A stretch of DNA of 8,583 bases from Verrucomicrobiales bacterium (GTDB taxonomy: Bacteria > Verrucomicrobiota > Verrucomicrobiia > Verrucomicrobiales > DEV007): contig JALRFZ010000028.1 in the NCBI GenBank assembly GCA_023253615.1, forward strand, positions 1 through 8,583, read 5' to 3'. Numbering within the stretch: position 1 is the first letter of the stretch; each line of letters starts with the position of its first letter. The notes below the pieces were generated by a model. The model worked only from the letters and a program-made list of their open reading frames with translations, made no database searches and was not told the DNA's origin. Both the position numbers and the translations under genes were made by a program. Positions 7,766-8,583 of the stretch are shown here, piece after piece.

Positions 7766-7834
7766 CGCCCCGGTCTTTTTGCCCTTCAATCATCTTCGGA
7801 TCAGAGGTGGGGCAAAAAGACGGGGGGGCAAAAA
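7766..7834. repeat. Long inverted repeat with three GGGCAAAAA motifs
   Basis: The left arm 7766-7784 and right arm 7810-7828 pair at 17 of 19 positions, with a perfect 12-bp core GTCTTTTTGCCC/GGGCAAAAAGAC (7773-7784 and 7810-7821) around a 25-base spacer. The motif GGGGCAAAAA is then repeated directly at 7809-7818 and 7825-7834, 16 bases apart, while its inverted form (TTTTTGCCC) sits in the left arm. It could be a bidirectional termination structure, a binding site for a dimeric protein, or a small dispersed intergenic repeat. I cannot choose between these from one copy. Confidence 0.55.
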
Positions 7835-7888
7835 ATGAAGAGCTCGAGCCGCAAACCCTTCGGGGCGAACAACCATGTGGCTGCGACT

Positions 7889-8113
7889 TCAGTCACAGGG
7901 CGCTGGACGGTGCTTGAATGAGGCAAGTGGATCCGGGAACAACTCAAAAGATCTCCGTTGGCGCGGCCACGACGGTGGATGGATCGCCGCCGAACCAAAG
8001 ATCGTCACCGGCTCATGGTAGTCGGGCCTTTCCTGCCGAAGGGCCTTGAAAAAATCATCGAGTATCCGGCCTGCCACGGTATCCCATCGGGGCGGAGGCA
8101 CGATCCAACTCAT
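7889..8113 (-). CDS. 74-residue ORF, possible truncated nucleotidyltransferase-like protein
   Basis: The start at ATG 8113 is chosen because a strong Shine-Dalgarno AGGAGGT (8124-8118) lies at normal spacing and the ATG overlaps the stop of the upstream ORF (ATGA, 8113-8110). The upstream in-frame ATG at 8134 lacks this support. The N-terminal 45 residues look like a real folded segment: RILDDFFKALRQERP followed by EPVTIFGSAAIH (34-45). A strand ending in a Gly-Ser/Gly-Gly-Ala-Ala motif after a helix resembles the start of nucleotidyltransferase-fold proteins such as those carrying DUF6036. The expected downstream Asp motifs are absent: after residue 45 the chain is Pro/Arg/Ser-rich and soon ends. 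I read this as a 3'-truncated or decayed gene, though a short functional protein is not excluded. The nucleotidyltransferase link is tentative. Confidence 0.55.
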   Translation of the reverse strand: MSWIVPPPRWDTVAGRILDDFFKALRQERPDYHEPVTIFGSAAIHPPSWPRQRRSFELFPDPLASFKHRPAPCD

Positions 8114-8352
8114 GCGGACCTCCTCTCCAACCACGAGATCGCCTGCCGCACGAGCCGCTCCTCCACTTCCGGACGAGCAGCCGGCTCCCGCGCGAGATCA
8201 CACCACTTGCGGCGTTCGCGGAGGCGTTGGCTCACGAGGACCCGGGCCACGATCCGGGCAAGCCGGTAGTAGGCATCGGGGGACGATTCCTCTGCCCGGC
8301 ACAACAGATGCGCGGCGAGCGAGGTTTCCGCGGTGATCGCTTCCGCGGTCAT
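8110..8352 (-). CDS. Small hypothetical protein, 80 residues, translationally coupled to the next ORF
   Basis: Starts at ATG 8352 and ends in a TGA that overlaps the following start (ATGA). The protein is mostly charged helix: MTAEAITAETSLAAHLLCRA at the N-terminus, a middle segment with AYYRLARIVARVL, then an Arg/Glu-rich end finishing in ISWLERRSA. No signal peptide or membrane segment is visible and I do not recognise a family. The frame stays open upstream to an ATG at 8499, but that extension has low-complexity Arg/Gly/Cys composition and is unlikely to be translated. A G-run (GGGGG) about 13 bases upstream is at most a weak ribosome binding site. Paired small genes of this kind are often toxin-antitoxin-like or regulatory, but nothing here proves that. 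Confidence 0.6.
   Translation of the reverse strand: MTAEAITAETSLAAHLLCRAEESSPDAYYRLARIVARVLVSQRLRERRKWCDLAREPAARPEVEERLVRQAISWLERRSA
8118..8124 (-). promoter_or_regulatory. Strong Shine-Dalgarno deciding the 8113 start
   Basis: AGGAGGT on the minus strand (8124-8118) lies four bases before ATG 8113, inside the last codons of the 80-residue ORF. It is the only strong Shine-Dalgarno before any start I call in this window, and it argues that the ATGA overlap is used for coupled translation. Confidence 0.75.
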
Positions 8353-8514
8353 TGGCGGAAAGCTACCCCCGTCAACGCGCAGCCGCAAACGGCAACCCTT
8401 CCGGCAGGAATCGTGCCGCGCCCCGCATGCCCCCGGTCCCCGAATTCCGCCCTTGCCGTAACCTTCCGGATCACGGATCGTTCCCGACCTTTGTTCCATC
8501 CCCGAAACCTGCCC
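8353..8514. other. Intergenic region between divergent genes
   Basis: These 162 bases separate the minus-strand small ORF pair from the plus-strand secreted-protein gene. Both promoters should be here. I found no convincing -35/-10 pair for either direction, no RNA gene and no clear repeat. Confidence 0.5.
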
Positions 8515-8583
8515 ATGACCCTGCGTTTGCTCTCCGCCCTGGCCCTTCTCACCGGCGCCTCCCTGCTGTCTGCCGCCGATCCC
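8515..8583 (+). CDS. Signal-peptide-bearing protein, N-terminal 23 codons only (3' truncated by window)
   Basis: The frame from ATG 8515 is open to the right edge. The 23 residues are a textbook Sec signal peptide: a short basic start (MTLR), a hydrophobic core (LLSALALLTGASLL) and a small-residue cleavage site, SAA/DP. The mature protein would be periplasmic, outer-membrane or secreted, but almost none of it is visible, so no function can be given. The upstream sequence is pyrimidine-rich with no Shine-Dalgarno, like the starts of the SecA-like and adaptor genes. Confidence 0.7.
   Translation, partial: MTLRLLSALALLTGASLLSAADP

Larger units (their letters stand above)
7604..7888. other. Noncoding region with inverted repeats between convergent genes
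   Basis: This stretch of 285 bases lies between the ends of two convergent transcription units (adaptor on plus, small ORF pair on minus). I see no credible gene in it; the short open frames lack initiation signals and protein-like composition. It holds three inverted repeats and a G-rich/A-rich motif cluster, listed separately. Transcription of both flanking units probably ends here, but none of the hairpins is followed by a clear T-run. Confidence 0.6.

Noticed and set aside
7766..7834. Inverted repeat as insertion-sequence ends or a simple Rho-independent terminator
   Set aside because: There is no transposase or target duplication around it and the enclosed spacer is only 25 bases. No T-run follows either arm.
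7835..7921. Small plus-strand frame from ATG 7835 (28 codons)
   Set aside because: No ribosome binding site, overlaps the end of the coupled minus-strand ORF, and its composition is unremarkable.
8353..8499. Upstream extension of the 80-residue ORF to ATG 8499
   Set aside because: The added 49 residues are Arg/Gly/Cys-rich and unlike the helical protein that follows. The internal ATG at 8352 gives a sensible product and leaves room for divergent promoters.
1..8583. tRNA, rRNA, CRISPR array or phage attachment site
   Set aside because: I saw no cloverleaf, rRNA-like stretch, regularly spaced short DNA repeats or integrase-associated site. The only periodic repeats are the large protein-level units in the giant gene.

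Overview
The window is GC-rich, densely coding DNA. It most likely comes from a Planctomycetes-Verrucomicrobia-Chlamydiae (PVC) group bacterium, and I lean towards Verrucomicrobiota. The lean rests on a giant protein with an N-terminal LEPR-XLL motif, a short SecA-like ATPase, an HlyD-like adaptor, and start codons mostly without a Shine-Dalgarno sequence. This is pattern recognition, not a database result.

Layout: (1) 1-4783, minus strand: 5' part of a giant, repetitive, Gly/Ala/Ser/Thr/Asn-rich surface or extracellular protein. Its N-terminus is inside the window and its C-terminus runs off the left edge after about 1,594 codons. It carries an LEPR-XLL motif at residues 43-51, degenerate calcium-binding-like Gly/Asp motifs near residues 310-405, and from about residue 625 large beta-strand-rich repeats with a period near 269 residues. 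(2) 4784-4876: a 93-bp divergent promoter region. (3) 4877-6748, plus strand: a 623-residue SecA-family ATPase with most motor motifs intact, a shortened preprotein-binding insert, and no helical wing domain or C-terminal zinc linker. (4) 6761-7603, plus strand: a 280-residue secreted HlyD/RND-type periplasmic adaptor, probably co-transcribed with the ATPase. (5) 7604-7888: noncoding, holding several inverted repeats and a cluster of GGGGCAAAAA motifs. (6) 7889-8352, minus strand: two small overlapping ORFs (80 and 74 codons) joined by an ATGA stop/start and a strong AGGAGGT. The second resembles the N-terminal end of a nucleotidyltransferase-like protein and appears cut short. (7) 8353-8514: intergenic. 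(8) 8515-8583, plus strand: first 23 codons of a signal-peptide-bearing protein that runs off the right edge.

The main idea is that parts 1-4 form one functional unit. A very large protein without a recognisable Sec signal peptide, but with an LEPR-XLL tag, is divergently transcribed from a minimal SecA-like motor and a periplasmic adaptor. This could be a dedicated export route for giant LEPR-XLL proteins. The gene families and arrangement are read from sequence; the functional link is inference.
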